In this document: piece by piece, positions 23,919-31,251 of the stretch | Layout of the letters: every line of letters begins with the position of its first letter | How positions within the stretch are numbered: position 1 is the stretch's first letter | NCBI GenBank assembly: GCA_018263585.1 | Contig: JAANWZ010000088.1 | Span: 1-47,107, forward strand | Direction: 5' to 3' | Length of the DNA stretch: 47,107 nucleotides | Origin: Calditrichota bacterium | GTDB taxonomy: Bacteria > Electryoneota > Electryoneia > Electryoneales > Electryoneaceae | Program-made: the position numbers and the translations under genes | Notes under the pieces: model-generated | Seen by the model: only the letters and a program-made list of their open reading frames with translations | Told to the model about the DNA's origin: nothing | Database searches by the model: none

Positions 23919-24518
23919 TTATTCCGGTGTTGCCGTGAACCTGACATCGATCTCCTGCTCCTCGGCGAGTTTGACGAACAGGAATTGCGGCCGCGGGATC
24001 TCGTAGTCGGTGAGTTTCACCGTCCACTCGGCCTCCACAACGAGGCTGCCGTCGCTCTGACGCACCACCGTCAGTTCGGGTTCGAGCGGATTCGTCACGC
24101 CGTGGCAGGTGAACTTACCGCGCGCGGTGAGTGTCTTCGCCTCGCCGACGGGCAGCGACGGCGGCGGATCGACCAGCCCCTCGAGCGCGAATGTCATCCG
24201 CGGGTATTTCTCCGGCTCGAGGTGATTCTTGAACATATGATTGTTGCGCAGTCCGATCCCGGTGTCGAGCGATTCCACTTCGATCCACACCTCACCGCGG
24301 GCCGGTTTGCGCAGGTCGCCGGGGTCGCAGGTGAACGAGCCATGGATTCGGTCGGTGCGGCCGTCGAACGTCTCGCCGACCGCGCGCGAGGTGAACACGA
24401 CCTCGTTGCCGCCGCCGGGCGAGATCGCGAACGTTGTCTCCTTCGCGCCGGCTGCCGCCGTGAACGCCGCGAGCATCAGCGCGACGCCGAATCGAACCGT
24501 TGTCCGTCGCAAGATCAT
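23919..24518 (-). CDS. YceI family periplasmic protein
   Basis: Exported lipocalin-like protein, 199 residues. The signal peptide MILRRTTVRFGVALMLAAF ends near AGA. YceI features are VGETFDGRTDRIHGSFTCDPGDL, GEVWIEVESLDTG, RNNHMFKNHLEPEKYPRMTF (the family's R-x-x-H-x-x-x-x-x-x-F-x-x-x-x-x-P-x-x-x-F region) and KFTCHGVTNPLE. Family members bind polyisoprenoid or similar lipids in the periplasm. The start at 24518 has GGAAGGA upstream and lies 13 bases after the porin-like gene's stop, so the two are co-transcribed. Confidence 0.9.
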   Translation of the reverse strand: MILRRTTVRFGVALMLAAFTAAAGAKETTFAISPGGGNEVVFTSRAVGETFDGRTDRIHGSFTCDPGDLRKPARGEVWIEVESLDTGIGLRNNHMFKNHLEPEKYPRMTFALEGLVDPPPSLPVGEAKTLTARGKFTCHGVTNPLEPELTVVRQSDGSLVVEAEWTVKLTDYEIPRPQFLFVKLAEEQEIDVRFTATPE

Positions 24519-24531
24519 ATCCGTCCTTCCG

Positions 24532-25632
24532 TTACCGCCACAAGTGAAGTTGAACGAGGAACTGGCCGAACCGCTCGTCGTCGAACGCGCCGTAGTCGGC
24601 GTAATTCCACTCGTACATCGGGGACACGCTGAAGTACCCGAACGGGACGAAATCGATCCCGGCGCGCACCCGCCAGCCGTGCCCGGTCGTGTAGTCGAGG
24701 TCGGGGTCGTAGTATTCGTACCAGCCGTTCACGTACACGCCGCGCCGGACCGTGAACCGGAGCAGGTGGGAGGCTACGAGGCCGGTCGTCCCTTCCGTTT
24801 CCGCGAGCAAATCGGTTTCGCCGAGGAACGTGAACCGCCCGAAGTTCGACCCGTAGAACGCGCCCGCGTGCCACGGCGAGAACGTGCCGGCGCCGAGATC
24901 GGTGACACGGCCGCTCGCGCCGAGCGTCGCGGTCAGATTTCCGAGCTGGAACCGGCGCGCGAACCGCCCGTGGTAGGCGTTCCCGGCCGTGCCCGGGCTG
25001 CCGTTGGACGCGCCGACGGTGAGGTCGTACCGCTGCAGGTACACGCCCGCCTCCATGCCGGAATCGTAGGCTCGCGTGCCCGGACCGCGCAGCGACCCGT
25101 AGCCGAGAAACCGGCGCACGAACAGCGTGTGATCGACAAACCCCCAGCCGTACGTGGAACGATACTGCCCCGCGCGCACGCGCAGCTTGCCGTTGTAGAA
25201 CGTGAAGTCGGCGAACGCCTCCTCCACCCCCCGCAGCGAGATGTCGAGCACGACGTTCGTCACGTCGGACATCGCGTACGCGAAATACGCGTCCCCCTGC
25301 ATCAGCACGAATTCGTTGCCCTCCACTTCGCCGTCGCCGTCCTCATTCCAGTCGTGCCGCAGCGCGTACACGCCGCGCAGGTCGAGGCCGTACTGGAGGC
25401 GGTCGTTGATCCGCGGGGACAGCTCCCGAATCTGCTCGAACTCGAGCTTGTTCACCGGCAGGTCGGAGTAGCTGAAGAACTGGGCGCCGTACTCGGTGCG
25501 GATTCCGCCGCCGGTCGGGTTGTAGTGACAGAGCGCGCAGGTCTGGTTGTAGCGCACCTGGTACTCGGGCAGCGCATGCGCCGCCGCCGTCACAAGCAGT
25601 GCGGCTGTCACGCCCGCGGTTGCGCGTTTCAT
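24532..25632 (-). CDS. Outer-membrane beta-barrel with an N-terminal heme c motif
   Basis: Exported protein of 366 residues. The start at 25632 follows GAGGGAGGG. After a signal peptide (cleavage near AHA, residue 20) comes CALCHYNPTGGGIRTEYG, with a CxxCH heme-binding motif at 32-36. The remainder alternates polar and aromatic residues in strands separated by glycine- and asparagine-rich turns, as in a porin-like barrel (GQYRSTYGWGFVD, YVNGWYEYYDPDLDY), and ends in a final strand QFLVQLHLWR. The likely role is an outer-membrane electron or solute conduit with a covalently attached heme near the periplasmic end. It is the first gene of a cluster with a YceI protein and a monoheme cytochrome. 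The barrel call is from composition, the heme from the motif. Confidence 0.75.
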   Translation of the reverse strand: MKRATAGVTAALLVTAAAHALPEYQVRYNQTCALCHYNPTGGGIRTEYGAQFFSYSDLPVNKLEFEQIRELSPRINDRLQYGLDLRGVYALRHDWNEDGDGEVEGNEFVLMQGDAYFAYAMSDVTNVVLDISLRGVEEAFADFTFYNGKLRVRAGQYRSTYGWGFVDHTLFVRRFLGYGSLRGPGTRAYDSGMEAGVYLQRYDLTVGASNGSPGTAGNAYHGRFARRFQLGNLTATLGASGRVTDLGAGTFSPWHAGAFYGSNFGRFTFLGETDLLAETEGTTGLVASHLLRFTVRRGVYVNGWYEYYDPDLDYTTGHGWRVRAGIDFVPFGYFSVSPMYEWNYADYGAFDDERFGQFLVQLHLWR

Positions 25633-26043
25633 GGTCCCTCCCTCATTCAGGTCGTGACGGGTGGCCCGGGGCTTCAGCCGCGGGTGTCGTATTTCCGCCT
25701 TCTCCTGTGCCCCGCCCCTGCTCGCAGGCCGGGCTCCTTCGACGGTCATCGGACCGCGACCGAATCCATGCCTGCAAGCAGGCATGGGCATAGGCATGAA
25801 CCCACGCCCGTCACCGTGTCTCGCAGTAAGGCAGCCCGAACTCCCGCCGGAAAGTATAGCACATATCATGCCCGGTGCGCTCACCGCCGCCTTGGACCGC
25901 AGGAGCTCTCTCGTTACCTTGCCGTGCACGTGACGGCGGCCGGGGAAGTGCCGGAGAAACCAGGGTATATGACCATGCGGTTTTGCCTTTGGCTCAGCCA
26001 CGTGCATGGTCCGCAATTCCGACCGCATTTGCGCGGTCCAGGC
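25633..26043. repeat. Spacer with P4 and P6 repeats
   Basis: Upstream of the porin-like gene. A P4-type hairpin (GGGGCTTCAGCCGCGGG, about 25664-25684), a P6-type CCTGCTCGCAGG (about 25719-25730) and a CCTGCAAGCAGG (about 25770-25781) followed by GCATGGGCATAGGCATG are recognised. From about 25800 to 26040 no gene and no repeat is evident. Confidence 0.65.
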
Positions 26044-26212
26044 GTCATTCTGAACCCGGCTTCACGCGTCTGTTTGCGTGGAGGCGGGTGAAGAAGATCC
26101 AATTCATCCGCGGGTTATTTCTTGCGTTTCCTGGTTCCCCCGACCCTTGTCGAACTCGGACCTTCTTCCCTTCGCCCGACAAACGGACGTCGGGCTTCGG
26201 TCAGAATGACAC
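26044..26212 (-). mobile_element. M2 inverted-repeat element, copy B (169 bp, no P3 insertion)
   Basis: Reverse-oriented counterpart of 15305-15517. It begins GTCATTCTGAACC and ends GTCAGAATGACAC. Its reverse complement contains GAAGCCCGACGTCCG, GTCGGGCGAAGGGAAG, AAGAAATAACC and CTTCTTCACC in the same order as copy A. It lacks both the P3 hairpin and the 23-base internal insertion of copy A. The flank homology beyond the end (CTCCCGGCTGAGTC) reaches about 26251, about 40 bases before the cysteine desulfurase start. Confidence 0.8.
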
Positions 26213-26289
26213 GCTTGCCTCCCGCGATACTGCTCCCGGCTGAGTCAAAGGGACAACGAGATACGAGCAATCACCGAAACCCGCGCACG

Positions 26290-27531
26290 ATGAGCGAACC
26301 GAAGCGAACCGCCTACCTCGACAACGGTGACAGCACGCAGCTGCTGCCGGAAGTGCTCGAGGCGATGATGCCGTACTTTCGGGAGTCGTACGGCAACCCG
26401 GCTTCACTGCATCAGCTCGGCCTCGACGCCGAGACCGCGATCGATGAGGCGCGCCAGACAATCGCCTCGCTGATCGGCGCGCGGAGCCGTGAACTGTTCT
26501 TCACCTCCTGCGCGACCGAGAGCAACAACATCGCGCTCGAAGGGCTGCGCCGGATGAACCCGGATCGGAAGCATGTGATCATCAGCCCGATCGAGCACGC
26601 GAGCGTGCGCAACGTCGTGCGCCGGATGGCGAAGGACGGCCACGTCGAGTACGACGAGCTCGCCGTTGACGGCGAGGGCCGTGTCGACCCGGACAGCCTG
26701 CGCGAACTGATCCGCGACGACACGCTGTTCGTCTCGATCATCCACGGCAACAACGAGATCGGCACGATCCAGGATTTGAGACCGCTCGCCGAGATCGCGC
26801 ACGAGCACGGCGCCGTGTTCCACAGCGACTGCGCGCAGACGCTCGGCAAGATCCCGGTGAACGTGAAGCAGCTCGGCGTCGATCTCGCCAGCTTCAACTC
26901 GCACAAGCTGCACGGGCCGAAAGGGGCGGGCGCGCTGTTTGTCAAGCGCCGCACGAAACTGCGCCGCCTGTTCGAAGGGTCGCCGCAGGAGAGCGGGCTG
27001 CGGCCGGGCACGGAAAACGTCCCCGCGATCGTCGGTTTCGCGACCGCCGCCGAGATCGCGGTGCGCGACATGGACGAGGTGATGCCGGCCGCGAACGAAC
27101 TTACGGTGCAGCTCGCTCAGCGCCTGCTCGAGATCCCGCATGTGCGTGTGAACGGGCCCGAGATCGGCGGGCCGGAGCGACTCCCGGGCAACCTCAACCT
27201 CACGTTCAAGTACATCGAGGGCGAGGCGGTGCTGATGAGCCTCAACTACGGCGGCGTCTATGTATCCAGCGGCTCCGCGTGTTCGTCGAAATCGCTCGTC
27301 CCGTCGCACGTACTCACCGGGATCGGACTGCTGCACGAAGAAGCGCACGGGTCGATCCGCTACACGCTCTCCCGGCTGAACACGCAGGAGGATGTGGACC
27401 TCGCCGTCGAGCAGACAAACGCGGCCGTGGACCGCCTGCGCGCGATGACCGCGTTCATCCCCGAGCAGCACTCCGAGCGCGAATCCGACGACGCGAAGAC
27501 GTTCTACCGGAAGCGGGAGGACAAGCTGTAA
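26290..27531 (+). CDS. Cysteine desulfurase, IscS/NifS type
   Basis: PLP-dependent class V aminotransferase, 413 residues, delivering sulfur from cysteine for Fe-S cluster assembly. Visible features are the N-terminal AYLDNGDSTQL, FTSCATESNN, PIEHASVRN, the aspartate region FHSDCAQTLGK, the PLP lysine in FNSHKLHGPKGAG, GLRPGTENVPAIVGF and the catalytic cysteine loop SSGSACSSKS. The usual N-terminal DNAATT reads DNGDST here, a mild deviation. A C-terminal tail beyond the fold ends EQHSERESDDAKTFYRKREDKL. The IscU-type genes follow after a 516-base repeat-filled gap. The start at 26290 is set by homology; the frame is open upstream into the M2 element. Confidence 0.93.
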   Translation: MSEPKRTAYLDNGDSTQLLPEVLEAMMPYFRESYGNPASLHQLGLDAETAIDEARQTIASLIGARSRELFFTSCATESNNIALEGLRRMNPDRKHVIISPIEHASVRNVVRRMAKDGHVEYDELAVDGEGRVDPDSLRELIRDDTLFVSIIHGNNEIGTIQDLRPLAEIAHEHGAVFHSDCAQTLGKIPVNVKQLGVDLASFNSHKLHGPKGAGALFVKRRTKLRRLFEGSPQESGLRPGTENVPAIVGFATAAEIAVRDMDEVMPAANELTVQLAQRLLEIPHVRVNGPEIGGPERLPGNLNLTFKYIEGEAVLMSLNYGGVYVSSGSACSSKSLVPSHVLTGIGLLHEEAHGSIRYTLSRLNTQEDVDLAVEQTNAAVDRLRAMTAFIPEQHSERESDDAKTFYRKREDKL

Positions 27532-27830
27532 CCCACCGGTCATGCGGATACCGATCATGCCCGGGGGCGCCGGAGGTATCCGCGGCTGATCGTCAGTCCT
27601 GTGGCTTCGGGCTTGGGGCTCGTGACAGGGTGGCCCGACGGGTGGCGCGGGGCTTGCCCCGGGTTTCACACACTCGTCACTCAGCTCACGAGCGCGGAGC
27701 CGCGGGTTCCTTCTGGACGAGGTTTTAGTTACATTCTTCACAAGAGCCCCGCTGACCGGGTAGCCGTCGGGATGCCGTACCTTGTGTGTGAACGGTCGTG
27801 GACCGATTCTCATGAATTGAGCCGTCGACA
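27532..27830. repeat. Spacer with a P4 hairpin between iscS-like gene and M1
   Basis: A P4 hairpin CGGGGC/GCCCCG with the GGGTTTCACACACTCG tail is at about 27646-27676. The rest, from about 27680 to 27830, has neither a supported gene nor a recognised repeat. Confidence 0.6.
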
Positions 27831-27994
27831 GTGTCATCCTGAACAAGCGCGGCGCAAGCCGCGCGCAGTGAAGAGCCTGCCCTGAGCGAAGCGAAGGGAT
27901 CTCGAGAAACAACTGTACCATGCAGCCAGAACTTGTGTTTTCGAGATCCTTCATCCCCCGCACAAACTGATGCGCGGGGGATTCAGGATGACAC
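27831..27994. mobile_element. M1 inverted-repeat element, copy 2 (164 bp)
   Basis: Ends GTGTCATCCTGAAC and TTCAGGATGACAC as in copies 1 and 3. The left inner hairpin here is GCGCGGC/GCCGCGC with a very short loop, followed by the variant GAGCGAAGCGAAGGGATCTCGAG, which in turn pairs with CTCGAA-like GAGATCCTTC at about 27938-27951. The right inner hairpin is CCCCCGC/GCGGGGG. No coding capacity. It separates the desulfurase gene from its scaffold-protein partner. Confidence 0.85.
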
Positions 27995-28047
27995 CCGGTC
28001 ATGCTTCGATCCATGTGAGACGGTCCAGTAGTGCAGATGAGGCCGTG

Positions 28048-28707
28048 ATGGCGATCAAGTATTCACAGAAGGTGATCGAGGAGTTCAAGCGGCCGGAGAA
28101 CGTCGGCGAGATCGCGAACGCGAACGCGGTCGCGACCGAAGGCAGCCCGGCCTGCGGCGATATGATCACCTACAACATGGTGATCGACCCGGAGACGAAG
28201 ATCATCCGGGACATCAGGTTCCGCTCCTATGGGTGCGCGTCGAACATCGCGACCGCGTCGATGGCGTCCCGGCTCGCGAAGGGCAAACACATCGACGAAA
28301 TCAAGAAGCTGTCGCCGAAGACGGTCACGGAGGAGCTCGAGGGCCTGCCGGCGATCAAGATCCACTGCAGCGTGCTCGCGATCAACGGGCTCAAGGCGGC
28401 GATCCGCGACTGGGAGAGGAAGCACGGACTCGTCGAGGAAGAGGGGCAGGAGGTGACGCCTCAGTCGGTGAAGCAGGCGCTGCGCGATGTCGTCAACCCG
28501 GAGACCGGCCTCTCGCTGGTGAAGATGAACATGGTGCGCCACATCGAGGTCGATCACGGCCGCGTGTTTGTCGAGATCTTCGTCGGCGAGACCGAGGAGA
28601 TGTTCTGGGAGAACATCGAGGAGGAGACCCGCGAACACCTCGAGCGCCTGCCTGGCGTGCTCGACGCCACGGTCAAGCTCAACGAGAAACAGGTGGTCGG
28701 AGACTGA
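28048..28707 (+). CDS. IscU-type Fe-S scaffold fused to a MIP18/SufT-like domain
   Basis: Protein of 219 residues. Residues 1-125 are an IscU/NifU-N scaffold with all three cluster cysteines: C36 in EGSPACGD, C63 in YGCASNIATASMAS and C107 in KIHCSVLA. Residues 137-215 (TPQSVKQALRDVVNPETGLSLV, GRVFVEIFVGE, LPGVLDATVKL) match the MIP18/DUF59 domain found in SufT and at the N-terminus of Mrp, factors that help mature or deliver Fe-S clusters. Joining scaffold and delivery factor in one chain is unusual to me. The ATG at 28048 starts the IscU homology; the frame upstream runs into the M1 element. A second IscU-like gene follows after 10 bases. Confidence 0.85.
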   Translation: MAIKYSQKVIEEFKRPENVGEIANANAVATEGSPACGDMITYNMVIDPETKIIRDIRFRSYGCASNIATASMASRLAKGKHIDEIKKLSPKTVTEELEGLPAIKIHCSVLAINGLKAAIRDWERKHGLVEEEGQEVTPQSVKQALRDVVNPETGLSLVKMNMVRHIEVDHGRVFVEIFVGETEEMFWENIEEETREHLERLPGVLDATVKLNEKQVVGD

Positions 28708-28717
28708 GGCGCCGGCG

Positions 28718-29080
28718 ATGGAACCGAGTGCGACCTACCTCGAACATTTCCAGGCGCCGAAGAACGTCGGCGAACTCGAAGAACCGCGCGCGTTCTCGGA
28801 GGTGGTTCATGAGGGCGGCGGCTGTTTCGACCGGTTGCGAGTCACGCTCCGGGTCGCGGACGGGGTTGTCGAGGATGCGAAGTGGCGCGCGCGGGCGTGC
28901 TCCGGGACCGTCGCCGCCGCATCCGCCGCGAGCGAGTGGGCGATCGGGAAGACCGTCGCCGATGTCGCCGCCGTCACCTCAGCAACCCTGATCGGCGCGC
29001 TCGACGGCATCCCCGAGCGCAAACGTCACTCGGTCGAACTGGCCGCGCGTGCGCTGCGTGAGGCCGCGGCAGATTCCTGA
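28718..29080 (+). CDS. IscU-like paralogue with one cluster cysteine replaced
   Basis: Short protein of 120 residues that aligns over its whole length with the scaffold domain encoded just upstream: YLEHFQAPKNVGELEEP corresponds to VIEEFKRPENVGEIANA. C36 (GGGCFDRL) and C61 (ARACSGTVAAASAASEWAIGK) are retained. The third ligand position (KIHCSVLA upstream) reads RKRHSVELA here, so Cys is Ser (S105) while the neighbouring His is kept. It is probably co-transcribed with the gene above. It may act as a partner or regulatory subunit of the scaffold rather than as a full three-cysteine scaffold; that is inference. Confidence 0.75.
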   Translation: MEPSATYLEHFQAPKNVGELEEPRAFSEVVHEGGGCFDRLRVTLRVADGVVEDAKWRARACSGTVAAASAASEWAIGKTVADVAAVTSATLIGALDGIPERKRHSVELAARALREAAADS

Positions 29081-29500
29081 CTCAATCTGCAGAACGTAGC
29101 CCGGGGTCGCCGACCCCGGGGCGGTAGCCGCGCGGCCGAGGCCGCACGGGCGACACTGATGTGGTCAGCGGACAGGGACGCTTGCTCGCAAGCGTCCCCG
29201 GAGTCAGGGCTGGGTGGCTCGGGGCTTGCCCCGGGTTTCGTACCGCGGTGACACCCTGCGGGCCGTCCCCGCGGGCATGTGTGCGTAAGCCGCTCAGCGC
29301 ACGAACATCCACTTCCACCCCCGCTCGCGTTCACCCTGCACTGTCGCGCGCACGAAACAGACCCCGCTCGCGCGATGGGAGCCGCGGTTGCGAGCAACCG
29401 CGGGCCTGTACTGTGCCGCTGCGACTCAGCAGCGGTTGCGAGCGACTGCGGGTCGGTCACTTCGTCCCTTCCGGGCTGTTGCGTCGCTATCTTACCGTCG
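29081..29500. repeat. Repeat cluster upstream of cmk (P4, P5, P3, P4, P2)
   Basis: No gene in this 420-base gap. It contains a P4 variant with a longer loop (CCCGGGGTCGCCGACCCCGGG, written as CCCGGGG/CCCCGGG around TCGCCGA, about 29101-29121), a degenerate P5 (about 29131-29150), a P3 with one base lost from the left arm (29174-29199), P4 (about 29217-29237), a perfect P2 (29392-29413) and a degenerate P2 (about 29431-29455). Confidence 0.85.
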
Positions 29501-30181
29501 ATGACGAACCTGAGACGGATTATCACGATCGACGGCCCGGCGGGGTCGGGGAAATCGACGACTGCGCGGCTTGTCGCGGTTCAGCTCGGCTGGCAGATGA
29601 TCGACACCGGCGCGATGTACCGCGCGATCGGGCTCGCGATGCTGCGCGACGGGATCGACCCGTCCGATGAGCGCGCCGTGTGCGCCCGGATCGGCGCGCA
29701 CGCGCTCGACCTCCGCCCCGGCAGTCCCCCCGCGGTGCTGCTCGACGGCGAGGACGTGAGCGGCGCGATCCGGACGAACGCCGCCGCGCGCGCGTCCAGC
29801 GAGGTCGCTGTGCACCGCTGCGTGCGCGACAAGCTCGTCGCAGCGCAGCGTCGGATCGGGTCGGAGCGGCCGTGCGTGATCGAGGGGCGCGACACGGGCA
29901 CGGTCGTGTTCCCGGACGCCGGGCTGCGGATCTACCTCGACGCGCCGGTCGAGCAGCGCGCGCAGCGGCGCCTGCGTGACCTCGGCGACAACCCGGGCGT
30001 TACACTCGCCGAGATGATCGCGCAGGTGCGCGAACGTGACCGGCGCGACCGCACGCGCGCGATCGGGCCGCTGGTGAAGGCGCCGGGCGCGGTTGTCATC
30101 GACACCGGCGGGTTGACCGTCGAGCGGCAGGTCGCGCGCGTGCTCGAGCTCGCGCGCGAACGGTTCGGAGGTGATCGATGA
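29501..30181 (+). CDS. cmk: Cytidylate kinase
   Basis: Cytoplasmic (d)CMP kinase, 226 residues, phosphorylating CMP and dCMP to diphosphates. It has Walker A GPAGSGKSTTA at the N-terminus, DTGAMYRAIGLAML (the family's nucleotide-binding DTGAMYRA), EDVSGAIRT, CVIEGRDTGTVVFPDA (GRDIGTVVFPDA consensus) and the C-terminal DRRDRTRAIGPLVKAPGAVVIDT. Length is typical. The stop overlaps the start of the acyltransferase gene in an ATGA arrangement, a widespread cmk-plsC pairing. Confidence 0.96.
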   Translation: MTNLRRIITIDGPAGSGKSTTARLVAVQLGWQMIDTGAMYRAIGLAMLRDGIDPSDERAVCARIGAHALDLRPGSPPAVLLDGEDVSGAIRTNAAARASSEVAVHRCVRDKLVAAQRRIGSERPCVIEGRDTGTVVFPDAGLRIYLDAPVEQRAQRRLRDLGDNPGVTLAEMIAQVRERDRRDRTRAIGPLVKAPGAVVIDTGGLTVERQVARVLELARERFGGDR

Positions 30182-30831
30182 ACGCGCGCGGGCGAATGAG
30201 ACTCGGTTACTGGTTCAGCAGCACGCTCGTGCGTACCGTGTGCCGGCTGCTGTTCGGGTTGCGCGTGCGCGGAGTCGAGAATGTCCCGCGCGACGGGAAG
30301 ATCCTGATCGTCTCGAACCACCTCTCGAATTTCGACCCGCCGATCATCGGCTCGGTGGTCCCGCGCGAGATCTGCTTCGCGGCGAAGATCGAGCTGTTCC
30401 GCGGGCTCGTCGGAGCGTGGGTGCGCTACCACAATGCGCTGCCGGTGCGGCGGAGCGGGTCGGACAAGGACGCGATCAAGCGGTTCGTCGGGGTGCTGAA
30501 CGAGGGGAGCGCGCTGCTCATGTTCCCGGAGGGCACACGCGCCCGCGACCCGCGGGGCAAGGACGCGAAGGCCGGCGCCGGAATGGTCGCCTCGCTCGCG
30601 AAAGCGGATGTGCTGCCGGTGCATCTGACCGGAACACACGACCCGCGGCGCGCGTTGTTCAGGCGAGGGGGGATGCGGGTCACGTTCGGCGAACGCATTC
30701 CGCACGAATATCTGCTCGCGGAAGCGCGTGCGCTCGCCGGCGACGGTGCGGGAAAGAAGGAGTTGTACCAGGCGATTTCGGACGTCGCGATGCGGTATGT
30801 GCGTGCGCTGGCTCCCGAGCGCGCGCGTTGA
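30178..30831 (+). CDS. 1-acylglycerol-3-phosphate acyltransferase (PlsC family)
   Basis: Membrane-associated acyltransferase, 217 residues, expected to acylate lysophosphatidate to phosphatidate in phospholipid synthesis. A hydrophobic N-terminal stretch (YWFSSTLVRTVCRLLFGL) precedes the catalytic NHLSNFD (NHxxxxD) and the substrate-binding FPEGTR. AKAGAGMVASLAKADVLPVHLTGT follows the family pattern. It starts within the cmk stop codon and is the last gene before an intrinsic terminator at 30902, so cmk and this gene probably form one operon. Confidence 0.93.
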   Translation: MNARGRMRLGYWFSSTLVRTVCRLLFGLRVRGVENVPRDGKILIVSNHLSNFDPPIIGSVVPREICFAAKIELFRGLVGAWVRYHNALPVRRSGSDKDAIKRFVGVLNEGSALLMFPEGTRARDPRGKDAKAGAGMVASLAKADVLPVHLTGTHDPRRALFRRGGMRVTFGERIPHEYLLAEARALAGDGAGKKELYQAISDVAMRYVRALAPERAR

Positions 30832-30901
30832 TTTCGGGAGATTCGATCCGCCTCCCGGTTTGCGTTCTCCCGCTTCGATGAGACTATCTTGCAGATTCGG
30901 A

Positions 30902-30929
30902 TCCGCCGGGCAGTTGCGGCGGACTTTTT
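30902..30929 (+). terminator. Intrinsic terminator after cmk-plsC
   Basis: TCCGCC (30902-30907) pairs with GGCGGA (30918-30923) around a ten-base loop, followed by CTTTTT. The stem is short but GC-rich and correctly placed, 70 bases after the acyltransferase stop and well before the rpsA-like gene. Confidence 0.65.
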
Positions 30930-31165
30930 CTGCCTGCGAGCGGCCCTTTCGCCGGGGTCGCGCGGTGACTGACCGCGAACGAGTGGCGTGCCGCGAGGCG
31001 GCGGAGGCCCGGGCCTCCGGCGGCGCGATCACGTGTCAAGAAGGCGGTGGAATCCGGATCACGGCGGCGGTCCCCGTCCCCCCGGACGGGACGGCGGGCG
31101 CGGCGTGATCGCGGGCGCGACGCCGGACGCGGGTTGTGGCATCCCCGCCGAACGCGACGCCTGTT

Positions 31166-31223
31166 GGAGGGGAGACCCTCCCGTCCACGGCCCCCATCAA
31201 CCGCGCCCGGGCTCGCCCCGGGC
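31166..31223 (+). promoter_or_regulatory. Two hairpins in the leader of the S1 gene
   Basis: In the 420-base gap before the S1 gene, GGAGGG and CCCTCC form a hairpin with a GAGA loop (31166-31181). GCCCGGG and CCCGGGC form a second hairpin around CTCGC (31205-31223), ending just ten bases before the GGAGAGGA ribosome binding site region at about 31233. Leader hairpins that let ribosomal protein S1 control its own synthesis are known in gammaproteobacteria; a similar role here is only a suggestion, and the second hairpin could be a P4-like repeat. Between the terminator and 31165 nothing is recognised. Confidence 0.4.
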
Positions 31224-31251
31224 ACGAGATGCCGGAGAGGAAACAGTCGGG

